From assembly GCA_022790855.1 (NCBI GenBank), contig JAAVYA010000021.1:62001-126000 (forward strand): 64,000 nt of DNA. Direction: 5' to 3'. How positions within the stretch are numbered: the stretch's first letter is position 1; the number at the start of each line of letters is the position of its first letter. The position numbers and the translations under genes are program-made. Positions 7,599-15,248 of the stretch are shown piece after piece. The stretch comes from Lachnospiraceae bacterium (GTDB taxonomy: Bacteria; Bacillota; Clostridia; Lachnospirales; Lachnospiraceae). The notes below the pieces were generated by a model. That model did no database searches, was not told the DNA's origin, and saw only the letters and a program-made list of their open reading frames with translations.

Positions 7599-8234
7599 CA
7601 TGAGGGCGATTACTATATAGGAAATTTTAAAATTTTTATGGAGGATCATATAAACGCTTCCAAATAGCAGAGATTGAATCACAGAAAAGATACCAGTTGA
7701 AATTCCCTGTGAAAAAATATGGACAAGTCCCCATGTGCCTGCAAGAAAAATTCCACCAAATGGAAGAAATTTGATAGTGCCAAACCATCCTTCTAATGCT
7801 TCCTGGCCATAGGCTATGATCAGCAGCACTAATAAACTTTCAAATCCATAATACATGTATTGGACAAGAAACCTGCCGAAACCGAGATGGGACAGTTCCA
7901 TCAGGGGCTTTAATCCGTTCCACGCAAACGAAGTGTAAATAATAGATAGGGACATTATGATAATGACGGCAATCAGGTCGTTTCTTTTGGCGCGTATATT
8001 GGGAATCTCGGGCAAACGTTTTACTAATGCGGCTCCAAAACATCCCCATAGGAAGCATGTGGTGATCCAGTGGATTACCTGTTTCACAGCAGACCAGGTT
8101 TCGGGATCCTGTCCGTATAAATTCGTTTCGACCATCATAATTAACAGTTCCATACCCAATCCGCCGAAGGCGTAAAAGGCATATCCGATATAGTCGGCAG
8201 GTGTTTTTGTTTTTAAGATTGCTTTTTCTTTCAT
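7587..8234 (-). CDS. multi-spanning membrane protein of unknown function
   Basis: About 215 residues with six to seven hydrophobic segments. ATG 8234 follows AGAGAGG; an upstream ATG in the same frame (8294) adds a polar stretch and is less likely. Motifs such as GTWGLVHIFSQG near the end recall CPBP-type membrane proteins, where a conserved His lies in a similar context, but I do not see the paired EExxxR motif and will not assign that family. The C-terminus falls inside the 27-base repeat, so its last residues may be recent replacements. Confidence 0.55.
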   Translation of the reverse strand: MKEKAILKTKTPADYIGYAFYAFGGLGMELLIMMVETNLYGQDPETWSAVKQVIHWITTCFLWGCFGAALVKRLPEIPNIRAKRNDLIAVIIIMSLSIIYTSFAWNGLKPLMELSHLGFGRFLVQYMYYGFESLLVLLIIAYGQEALEGWFGTIKFLPFGGIFLAGTWGLVHIFSQGISTGIFSVIQSLLFGSVYMILHKNFKISYIVIALMFMI

Positions 8235-8454
8235 GGCAAATACCTCTCTTTCTGGTTGCATTATAGGGCGCTGGTTGTTTTTGGGCAATATCACTTCTAC
8301 CCACTTGCATTTTTGCCGGACTAAGCTGCATTTTTGTAGTTTAAAGGGGTATTTGGTCTGGTGAATGTTTTTTAGAAAGAATAATGTATTATGACATAAT
8401 CAAATAACCGAGGAGGAGAGAAGCCATAAATAAAAAGGTATTAAATGAGATTTA

Positions 8455-8577
8455 GAGAACTTTACGGATCAAAGGGGTGGATATGTAGTAGAATATCCGG
8501 ATCTACCAAGTTGTGTGACCGAAGGAAAGACGGAACGAAGATTATTGAAATATGGGGATGGATGCTGCCAGTATTAG
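8455..8577 (+). pseudogene. HicB-type antitoxin relic
   Basis: The frame from 8455 reads GGYVVEYPDLPSCVTEGKT, the unmistakable core of HicB antitoxins, then decays and stops at TAG 8575. No start codon exists in this frame (TGA at 8446), and the HTH or ribbon-helix-helix tail is missing. An orphan Shine-Dalgarno, GAGGAGGAGAG (8411-8421), lies upstream. No HicA toxin is recognisable beside it. About 40 residues remain. Confidence 0.75.
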
Positions 8578-8685
8578 GAGATTCTTAATCTGTTCGGGAA
8601 TCCCGAAATGTTCATTTGAATCTATCCCCAATGTTTAAAACATGTTGAGGAAACAGAAACATTCAATTATAATGGAGGAAAGCTT

Positions 8686-9519
8686 ATGGCAAATGACTTA
8701 AAATGGTATCAGAATCATGTTCTGTGGAGGCGGCTGCATGACAGGCGCAAGAATGACGTGTCTTTTATTGTAGCGGATCAGATCAACCTGTATGAGCAGC
8801 AAAGTACCTATTCTTCCAATATGCCGCTGCGGGGGCTTTTCTATTTTTCCCAGCAATACGAAGGGTTTATCGTCAGGCAGAAACATAATCTATACGGTTC
8901 TAAATTAGTCAAGCTGCCGACGCCCCAATACATCGTTTTTTATAATGGAAAGAAGAACCAGCCGGATCAGGAGGAGTTATTGCTATCGGATGCCTATGAG
9001 GCAGGGCGCGGTTCCGGCTGCCTGGAATGCAGGGCGCAGCTTTTGAATATCAACCGGGGCCATAATAAAGCGTTAATGGAAAAGTGCAGGCGGTTATGGG
9101 AATATTCCGAATTTGTAGCGGAAGTCAACGAAAATCTGGAACAAGGGATGGGATTAAACTCAGCCGTGGTTCAGGCAATGGAGGATTGTATCCAAAGAGG
9201 GATTCTTGAGGATATTCTAATAAAAAATAAAGCGGAGGTGCTTCATATGATACTAACAGAGTATGATGAAAAGAAACATATGAGAGATACGTATAAAGAA
9301 GGAGAAGAGGAAGGCTATAAAAAAGGAGAAAAGGAAGGGTATAGAAAAGGAGAACTGACGGGTTACCAGAAAGGAAAATATGCCCAGTTAGAGCTTCAAG
9401 TCAGAAAGAAACTGCAGCGGGGACAAACAGTTGGAATGATTGCAGAAGCGTTGGAGGAGGAGCCGGAAGTAATCGAAAAAATTATAGATCAGATGGAAGA
9501 AGCAAAAGAAATGGTCTGA
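8686..9519 (+). CDS. Rpn-family PD-(D/E)XK nuclease/transposase-like protein, N-terminus truncated
   Basis: The sequence NDVSFIVADQINLYEQQSTYSSN-MPLRG, then SKLVKLPTPQYIVFYNG and LECRAQLLNINRGHN, matches Rpn-type recombination-promoting nuclease/putative transposase proteins common in Lachnospiraceae. Family members usually begin 40-60 residues earlier with a region around KDPxxFAD. Here the first 20 residues (MANDLKWYQN...) do not fit, so the N-terminus looks lost or replaced. The tail carries degenerate KEG/KKGE repeats (about residues 205-230), also a family trait. The ATG has GGAGG 8 bases upstream. Neighbouring relics suggest a deletion hot spot; activity is doubtful. Confidence 0.7.
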   Translation: MANDLKWYQNHVLWRRLHDRRKNDVSFIVADQINLYEQQSTYSSNMPLRGLFYFSQQYEGFIVRQKHNLYGSKLVKLPTPQYIVFYNGKKNQPDQEELLLSDAYEAGRGSGCLECRAQLLNINRGHNKALMEKCRRLWEYSEFVAEVNENLEQGMGLNSAVVQAMEDCIQRGILEDILIKNKAEVLHMILTEYDEKKHMRDTYKEGEEEGYKKGEKEGYRKGELTGYQKGKYAQLELQVRKKLQRGQTVGMIAEALEEEPEVIEKIIDQMEEAKEMV

Positions 9520-9808
9520 CGAATATCCGAATGTACGGCTTGCTTGGCATTCAGAATTGAAAAACGGATGGTGTGTGGATGTGGTGGATGAAAAACCCAT
9601 TGGGAACAGATAGAACGAGGGGATGGAGGGCGTCATGGACAAAAGAACGGTAGCAGTTTCTTACAGATGACGTCTTTCTTCATGTTTCTGTTTATGCCTT
9701 TGTTTGTAGGATTTTTGCAGCGGGAGATAAAAATATTCGCCAGGGATTGACACTGATGAAAAGAATAAAGAGAGACGCTTCATGAAAATAAAATACATGA
9801 ATTTCCTC
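9520..9808. other. non-coding stretch before ldh
   Basis: No convincing gene. A frame around 9660-9780 reads vaguely protein-like (TDDVFLHVSVYAFV) and ends at TGA just before 9785, but it has no start or recognisable motif. It is probably degenerate sequence. Confidence 0.3.
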
Positions 9809-9860
9809 AAACAGGGACACTATAACAGAGACGGAAGGATTAGAGAATCCGCCCCTGTTT
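9809..9860 (+). terminator. possible hairpin terminator/attenuator in the ldh leader
   Basis: AAACAGGG at 9809-9816 pairs with CCCTGTTT at 9853-9860, followed by TTATT. The loop is 36 bases. It ends 30 bases before the ldh start, so it could end upstream transcription or attenuate ldh. Confidence 0.4.
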
Positions 9861-9889
9861 TTATTATAAGAAAGAACGAGGAAACAACC

Positions 9890-10843
9890 ATGGAACGGAA
9901 AATGAACCCTAGGAAAGCAGCGATCATCGGCTGTGGTTTTGTGGGCGCAGCCACCGCCTTTACCCTGATGCAGAGCAGGCTTTTTACAGAACTGGTATTA
10001 CTGGATGCAAATTTTGATAAAGCGGATGGAGAGGCAAAGGACATTGCCCATGGCATCCCCTTTGCCGGGCAGATGGAGATCTATGCCGGGAATTACGACG
10101 ATATCGGGGATGCGGCTGTGATCATAGTTACGGCGGGAGCAAACCAGAAGCCGGAGGAAACCAGGCTTGACCTGGTGCATAGGAATGTGGCCATCTATCA
10201 GAATATTATTCCGCAAATAGCAAGACAGCGGTTTAAGGGGATTCTTTTGATCGTCTCCAATCCGGTGGATATCCTCACCTATGCGGCCGTAAAATTAAGT
10301 GGGTTTCCCGAACACCGGGTCATTGGGTCAGGGACGGTGCTTGATACGGCAAGGCTGAAATATGCGTTAAGCCAACATTTGGGGGTGGACAGCCGAAGCA
10401 TCCATTCCTTTATCATCGGAGAACACGGGGATAGTGAGATTGCTGCCTTTAGCAGCGCCAATATATCGGGGATTCCATTAAATAATTTCTGTGAGCTCCG
10501 GGGGCATTTCTGTCATGAAGAGGCGATGGAAGAGATTTCGGAAAATGTGAAAAACTGCGCCTATGAGATTATCGCCAAAAAGCAGGCCACTTATTATGGA
10601 ATTGCGATGTCTGTCAAACGGATCTGCCAGTGTATCATGATGAATGAAAGATCTATCTTACCCATATCTGCCATGATGCATGGAGAATACGGCATCAGCG
10701 GGATTGCTTTGAGCATGCCTGCGGTGGTAGGAATGAATGGGATTGAAACTCATGTGCCCATTGCGTTAAATGAGGAGGAGAAGAGGCAGCTGTTACATTC
10801 GGCAGAGATATTGAAAGGGATTGTAGAGGAGCTTGATTTGTGA
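9890..10843 (+). CDS. ldh: L-lactate dehydrogenase
   Basis: Reduces pyruvate to L-lactate with NADH, regenerating NAD+ in fermentation. The 317 residues are standard. The NAD-binding motif GCGFVGAA is near residue 14; LDH blocks VTAGANQKPEETRLDL, SNPVDILTY and GSGTVLDTARL follow; the catalytic His179 sits in IIGEHGDS. The start at 9890 is chosen from GAGGA 9 bases upstream; a longer frame from 9782 runs through the leader hairpin and is rejected. The gene is monocistronic and surrounded by relics. Malate dehydrogenase is the alternative, but the GEHGDS context and overall pattern favour lactate. Confidence 0.93.
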   Translation: MERKMNPRKAAIIGCGFVGAATAFTLMQSRLFTELVLLDANFDKADGEAKDIAHGIPFAGQMEIYAGNYDDIGDAAVIIVTAGANQKPEETRLDLVHRNVAIYQNIIPQIARQRFKGILLIVSNPVDILTYAAVKLSGFPEHRVIGSGTVLDTARLKYALSQHLGVDSRSIHSFIIGEHGDSEIAAFSSANISGIPLNNFCELRGHFCHEEAMEEISENVKNCAYEIIAKKQATYYGIAMSVKRICQCIMMNERSILPISAMMHGEYGISGIALSMPAVVGMNGIETHVPIALNEEEKRQLLHSAEILKGIVEELDL

Positions 10844-10876
10844 AATAGAAAAGGTGTCTTGTGTTAGAATGCTTTT

Positions 10877-11050
10877 TTGGGTATACTTGTGGACAGTAGG
10901 CTGCACGGATTGCGTTTTGTTGGGTTTATTGAAGCGGTAAGGCAGGCGTCGGGGATGCCGGTTGATGTTTTTGATGTATCTCATATAGAAAAAGGTTCTA
11001 CCATTGATTGTGAGATTAAGACTACCGGAGTAACAATATATGAGAAATAA
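10877..11050 (+). pseudogene. MntA-type nucleotidyltransferase antitoxin, C-terminal relic
   Basis: The frame from about 10886 reads LVDSRLHGLRFVGFIEAVRQ and then VDVFDVSHIEKGS...TTGVTIYEK, the end of small MNT-domain nucleotidyltransferases (MntA) that AMPylate HEPN toxins. The N-terminal half with the GSxxR...D catalytic motif is absent. The stop at 11048 overlaps the HepT start at 11040, the usual arrangement of this toxin-antitoxin pair. Confidence 0.75.
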
Positions 11051-11382
11051 AATGATTTTACGAAAAATGCAGACTTATACTATGAAATTGTTGAAGTACT
11101 GTGAAGGTTATACTTATGAAACTTTTCAGGCAGATTCAAAGTTAGTAGACGCGGTGTGTGTTTAATCTTAGCCAAATTTGAGAGCTGTGCCATATTTTGG
11201 ATGATGCGTTTATAGAAGGACATCCAGATGTACCCTGGAGAGAAATGTATGGTCTATGTAACCGCATTGTTCACGATTATGAAGGAGTACACTTACTTCT
11301 TATTTGGGAAATAATTAGTGAAGACCTTCCGGCATTAAAAGGAATGCTACAAGAGTTAGGCGATGGAGCAGATAATTTATGA
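11040..11382 (+). pseudogene. HepT-type HEPN toxin (DUF86), inactivated
   Basis: HepT is an RNA-cleaving HEPN toxin neutralised by MntA. The first frame (MRNKMILRKMQTYTMKLLKY) is followed to TAA 11163. The family sequence then continues in the next frame (FNLSQI from 11161), which meets TGA at 11179 where a glycine GGA codon is expected, and goes on with HILDDAFIEGHPDVPWREMYG to TAG-free sequence ending at 11382. The catalytic RX4HXY motif is also damaged: the Arg codon at 11257 is TGT (Cys), giving CNRIVHDY. Three independent lesions mark a dead toxin. Confidence 0.8.
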
Positions 11383-11442
11383 GAGCTTACGGTAGAGGCT
11401 TCAAAGGTTACAAATTTTCTGTTTTTCAGAAACGGATAATGA

Positions 11443-11527
11443 TTGACCACCTGCCCTGCTATGAAGTATAATATGACTATGTACCCTCCGTTTACAAAAA
11501 CGCGTATGCTTTTGTAATCAGAGGGTA
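11443..11527 (+). promoter_or_regulatory. promoter and 5' hairpin of the FIST-MCP operon
   Basis: TTGACC at 11443-11448 and TATAAT at 11467-11472 are spaced by 18 bases. The predicted transcript begins near 11480, and an interrupted hairpin starts there: TACCCTC (11482-11488) with GAGGGTA (11521-11527), plus an inner TTACAAAA/TTTTGTAA pairing. A stem at the very 5' end would stabilise the mRNA or serve as a regulatory element. Confidence 0.6.
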
Positions 11528-11570
11528 AATGCCTGGAATAAAAATGTGATAAGGAAGAGAGGGTATAATT

Positions 11571-12626
11571 TTGAGACAGTTTTTCGGAATGAGCCAGAGC
11601 GGAAATCTGCAGGAAGCGGTCCGCGGGCTGAGTCATCCCCAGTTGATCATGCTGCTGTCCAATGGCGACCAGTTTGAAGCACATGTGAAAAAGCTGGAAG
11701 AACTTTATCCGGAGGTTCCAAGTATCGGATGCATCGGCATGTGTTATGATACAAGAGTAGTGACAAAGGGCGTTGGAGTAATTGCTTTTTATGATGGCGT
11801 CACCGCAGCGGCCAATGTGCTGGAAGAGGTTTCGGTCATGCCGGTGAAATACATAGAACGGCTGGAGAAAGATGTGCAGAATATCAAAGGTTCCCATGAA
11901 GATACGATTTGCATTGACTTTTGTTCTGGCAATGACGCCTGTGCGCTGACAACCATATACAGCGTTTTAAAACGAAGGAGTATCTCTCTGGTAGGCGGAA
12001 CTGGGGATGCAGGAAAAGTTTCTGCAAACGGTAGGGTCTATCAAGATGCGGTGGCATATGCCATAGTAAAAAATAATCACGGAAGAGTAAAGGCATACAA
12101 AGAGAATATCTACCACAAGATGGGCGATTACCGGTTCATTGCTTCCAACACAGACAAAGCCAATTACATGATCGGCAGGCTGAACGGAAAGCCTGCCAAA
12201 CAAGTATATCAGGACATTCTCCACGTAACAGAACAGGAAATACAGACCCGGACCTTTAAGAATCCTTTTGGAAAAATAAACGGTGATGAGACCTGTATTA
12301 TTTCCATCAAAGAGGTGAACAGGGATGCATTGGCCTGCTTCCGTCAGGTAAACGACTCGGATGTATTGATCATGCTGGAGCTGGGCGATTATAAAGCCGT
12401 AGTAAAAGACACCATCCGTAAGATCCAGAATGATTTTCCCAGGATCTCGGCCGTATTTTCTGTGAACTGCCTGTTCCGGTATCGGCTGTTCAGTGACAAT
12501 CATTATATGGAAGAATATCTGCGGGAGATGAGCGTCCTGGGCAGCCACGCGGGCTTAGTGGGATACGGTGAGCATTATAACAATCAGTTTGTCAACCAGT
12601 CTATGACATGCGTTGCATTTGAATAG
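11571..12626 (+). CDS. FIST N/C-domain sensory protein
   Basis: A 351-residue soluble protein with FIST_N (about residues 20-200) and FIST_C (about 215-340) architecture. Typical pieces are VPSIGCIGMCYDTRV, ISLVGGTGDAG, AYAIVKNNHGRVKAY and FSVNCLFRYRL. FIST domains are thought to sense small ligands, perhaps amino acids, and are often linked to chemotaxis or two-component proteins. Translation most likely starts at TTG 11571, behind GGAAGAGAGGG; no in-frame ATG precedes the conserved start. A soluble MCP follows 10 bases downstream, suggesting that the two act as a split receptor. Confidence 0.85.
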   Translation: MRQFFGMSQSGNLQEAVRGLSHPQLIMLLSNGDQFEAHVKKLEELYPEVPSIGCIGMCYDTRVVTKGVGVIAFYDGVTAAANVLEEVSVMPVKYIERLEKDVQNIKGSHEDTICIDFCSGNDACALTTIYSVLKRRSISLVGGTGDAGKVSANGRVYQDAVAYAIVKNNHGRVKAYKENIYHKMGDYRFIASNTDKANYMIGRLNGKPAKQVYQDILHVTEQEIQTRTFKNPFGKINGDETCIISIKEVNRDALACFRQVNDSDVLIMLELGDYKAVVKDTIRKIQNDFPRISAVFSVNCLFRYRLFSDNHYMEEYLREMSVLGSHAGLVGYGEHYNNQFVNQSMTCVAFE

Positions 12627-12636
12627 GGGGAAGCAT

Positions 12637-13566
12637 ATGAAATTACGGAAAAAATCCCAGCAGGAATCCAAAGACAAAAGCCTGTATCCTGTACTGTATG
12701 TAATGGAAAGCCTGAAGGATTATCATAGGATCCTGGTGCAGGGGGAGGTAGATTCTCTCAATGAATTGAGTTTGGTAAGCAAATCTTTTGAGGATGTGTT
12801 GGAGGATTCCGAAGGATTTCGAGGGACATTGGAGGACTTTGAACATCATTTTTCCAATATTAATACGGTTTCCAATCAGTTTGCGGAAGTGAAGGAAAAT
12901 ATCACCCAGACGGTAGACCGGGCGCAGAATGAAGTGGAAGAGCTAAGAAATAGTTCTATTACCGTGGATTCTTACTTCGGTGAGATGCAGAGTACCTTTG
13001 AGGACTTTGAATTGTCATTAAAGGAGATCAAAAAATGCATGGGCAAAATCGTATCCATTGCGGATCAGACCAATATCCTTTCCATGAATGCCTCGATTGA
13101 AGCCGCAAGATCCGGGGAGCAGGGAAAAGGATTTGCGGTGGTAGCAGGAGAAGTAAAAAAGCTATCGGACGAGATCAAGAATCTGGTTGCCGCGGTGGAC
13201 GCCAGTGTGGGAGAGGTAGAGAAGGGAGCGGACAAGCTCAATGCAAGCATTCAATCTTCCCACCAGGCATTGGGTGAGAGCCTGTCGAAAGTAGACGAGA
13301 CGTATGACATGTTTGACAATATTACCCAGGCGGCGGAAGGGGCAACCTCCGTACAGACAGAGATTTCTCAGGTGATTGATGATACCAAGATGGAACTTCA
13401 GGAGTTGTGTACCTTTTTTGATAAATTGAAAAAAGGATACCAGGAAGTAACCCAGCATATTGACCGTGCCAGCAAAATGGGGACTACCAAAAGCGCCATG
13501 TTTGAGGATATTGATAATATGATGGCTCAGATCCCGCCTGTCATTAAGGATTATACTGCCGGATAA
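12637..13566 (+). CDS. soluble methyl-accepting chemotaxis-type signalling protein
   Basis: 309 residues with no membrane segment or HAMP domain. Residues 1-80 are a predicted helical region without a known input domain; the MCP signalling domain covers about 90-290. The hairpin-tip region [39 protein letters not shown], which binds CheA/CheW, is intact. The start at 12637 has GGGGGAAG upstream and lies 10 bases after the FIST gene. The FIST protein may provide the sensory input in trans. No che genes are in the window. Confidence 0.88.
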   Translation: MKLRKKSQQESKDKSLYPVLYVMESLKDYHRILVQGEVDSLNELSLVSKSFEDVLEDSEGFRGTLEDFEHHFSNINTVSNQFAEVKENITQTVDRAQNEVEELRNSSITVDSYFGEMQSTFEDFELSLKEIKKCMGKIVSIADQTNILSMNASIEAARSGEQGKGFAVVAGEVKKLSDEIKNLVAAVDASVGEVEKGADKLNASIQSSHQALGESLSKVDETYDMFDNITQAAEGATSVQTEISQVIDDTKMELQELCTFFDKLKKGYQEVTQHIDRASKMGTTKSAMFEDIDNMMAQIPPVIKDYTAG

Positions 13567-13623
13567 AATTCCGGATTTATGAGCAGATTTTAGAAAAATA
13601 TAGTTGTTTGTGACGGTTATGTT

Positions 13624-13653
13624 ACCCTCAGTGTTTTTTTGTGCACTGAGGGT
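13624..13653 (+). terminator. hairpin terminator after the FIST-MCP pair
   Basis: ACCCTCAGTG (13624-13633) pairs with CACTGAGGGT (13644-13653) around a 10-base T-rich loop; CATTTCTTT follows. It separates the FIST-MCP operon from the adenylation gene, although partial read-through is possible because the tail is short. Confidence 0.7.
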
Positions 13654-13688
13654 CATTTCTTTGAGACAGGAAAGGAATGGTTCGACCA

Positions 13689-15245
13689 ATGAGAAACAAT
13701 GTATTGTCCTACTTGGAGGACACTGTCAGGCGGGTGCCTGAGAAGACGGCTTTTTCTGATGGAAGCAAAGATTATACCTTTGCCCGGATTTATGGCGGCA
13801 GCCGCAGTGTGGGGACATTTCTCCACAGCAAAGGCTTATTCCGAGAGCCGGTGGTTGTATTTATGGGAAAGCATCCAATCGAAATCATTGCTTTTCTAGG
13901 GGTAGTAGCGGCAGGCTGCTGGTATGTGCCTGTGGACGAAGAAATGCCCCTGGGAAGGATAGAATTGATTTTACAAAATTGCAATGCCAGGATGATTTTA
14001 TGCGATAAGGGCACTTGTGAAAAAGCGAAGGAGTTTTCTTTTCAGGGGGAAATTTGCCTCTTCGATGACATTGCAGATACGCCGGAGAATGGGGAAGTTC
14101 TTGCAGCTATCCGAAACAGAGCATTGGATGTGGATCCTGTCTATGTGGTTTTTACCTCTGGCTCTACCGGGATTCCCAAAGGAGTAGCGGCCTGTCACCG
14201 GTCGGTAATTGATTATGTGGAGCAGCTGTCAAAGGTTTTGGGATTTGGAGAAACTACTGTTTTTGCCAACCAGGCGCCACTGTATTTTGACGCATGTTTA
14301 AAAGAACTGTTTCCCACTTTGAAATTTGGGGCCACTACCTATCTGCTGCCCAAAGAGCTGTTTCTGTTTCCAGTAAAGTTGGTGGAATTTCTCAATGAGC
14401 ACAAAGTCAATACGATCTGCTGGGTGGCCTCGGTGCTGTCTATGGTGTCCTCTTTCGGTACATTTGAAACGGCACGGCCGAAATATCTTCACACCATTGC
14501 ATTTGGCGGGGAGGCATTTTCGGTGGCGCAGCTTCATATCTGGCAGGACTGTCTTCCCCAGGCTTCTTTTACGAATCTATACGGACCTACGGAGGGAACC
14601 GGGATGAGCTGCTATTATCCCGTCAGCCGGCCCCTTGGGGAGGATGAGATGATTCCCATCGGAAAGCCTTTTCCCAACACAGAGATCCTGTTGCTGGATG
14701 AGGAAGGAAAGCCGGCACAGAAAGGGGAGATCTATATCCGGGGAACCTGCGTCACATTGGGATACTATAATGACCCGGAGCGAACAGCAGCCTCCTTTGT
14801 ACAGAATCCCCTCCATACCTTGTACCCGGAGCTGGTTTATCGTACCGGGGACGTGGGACGCTACAATGAATACCAGGAGCTGGTATTTGTCTCCCGCAAG
14901 GATCACCAAATCAAGCATATGGGCCATCGGATTGAATTGGGGGAAGTGGAGGCTGCCGCATCCAGGGCCGGGGAAGTTTCCTTGTGCTGTTGTATTTATG
15001 ATGCGGAAAAAAGTAAAATACTCCTGTATTATACAGGAAAGGTGCAGCCGGGAGAGTTGACAGTCCGTATGAAGGAGCTTCTTCCCCGCTATATGATGCC
15101 CAACGAGACAAGGCGGTTAGAATCTATGCCCCTCACGGCCAATGGTAAAATAGACCGGAGGGCGCTTATGGAAAGGAGAAAAAATGGAAGAAATAAGGGA
15201 AGTGCTTTGGGAGAACTGGTGTTAGGGCCGTTGAAAGAGGAGTAG
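13689..15245 (+). CDS. DltA-like amino-acid adenylating enzyme (AMP-binding)
   Basis: A stand-alone adenylation domain of about 518 residues. It carries the P-loop-like motif FTSGSTGIPKGV (A3), YGPTEGTGMSC (A5), RTGDVGRYN (A7), a DHQIKHMGHRIELGEVE block (A8) and a final NGKIDRRAL with the catalytic Lys (A10). The best family match is D-alanine-carrier ligase DltA, which charges a carrier protein for D-alanylation of teichoic acids. The MBOAT gene follows 3 bases after its stop, as dltB does dltA. No DltC carrier or DltD gene follows. The start could be ATG 13677 or 13689; 13689 has the better spacing to AGGAAAGGA and the family-like beginning. Confidence 0.8.
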   Translation: MRNNVLSYLEDTVRRVPEKTAFSDGSKDYTFARIYGGSRSVGTFLHSKGLFREPVVVFMGKHPIEIIAFLGVVAAGCWYVPVDEEMPLGRIELILQNCNARMILCDKGTCEKAKEFSFQGEICLFDDIADTPENGEVLAAIRNRALDVDPVYVVFTSGSTGIPKGVAACHRSVIDYVEQLSKVLGFGETTVFANQAPLYFDACLKELFPTLKFGATTYLLPKELFLFPVKLVEFLNEHKVNTICWVASVLSMVSSFGTFETARPKYLHTIAFGGEAFSVAQLHIWQDCLPQASFTNLYGPTEGTGMSCYYPVSRPLGEDEMIPIGKPFPNTEILLLDEEGKPAQKGEIYIRGTCVTLGYYNDPERTAASFVQNPLHTLYPELVYRTGDVGRYNEYQELVFVSRKDHQIKHMGHRIELGEVEAAASRAGEVSLCCCIYDAEKSKILLYYTGKVQPGELTVRMKELLPRYMMPNETRRLESMPLTANGKIDRRALMERRKNGRNKGSALGELVLGPLKEE

Positions 15246-15248
15246 GAT

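Noticed and set aside
9301..9400. short repeated codons suggesting a CRISPR or minisatellite
   Set aside because: These encode the KEG/KKGE repeats at the end of the Rpn-type protein, a family trait; no CRISPR array exists in the window.
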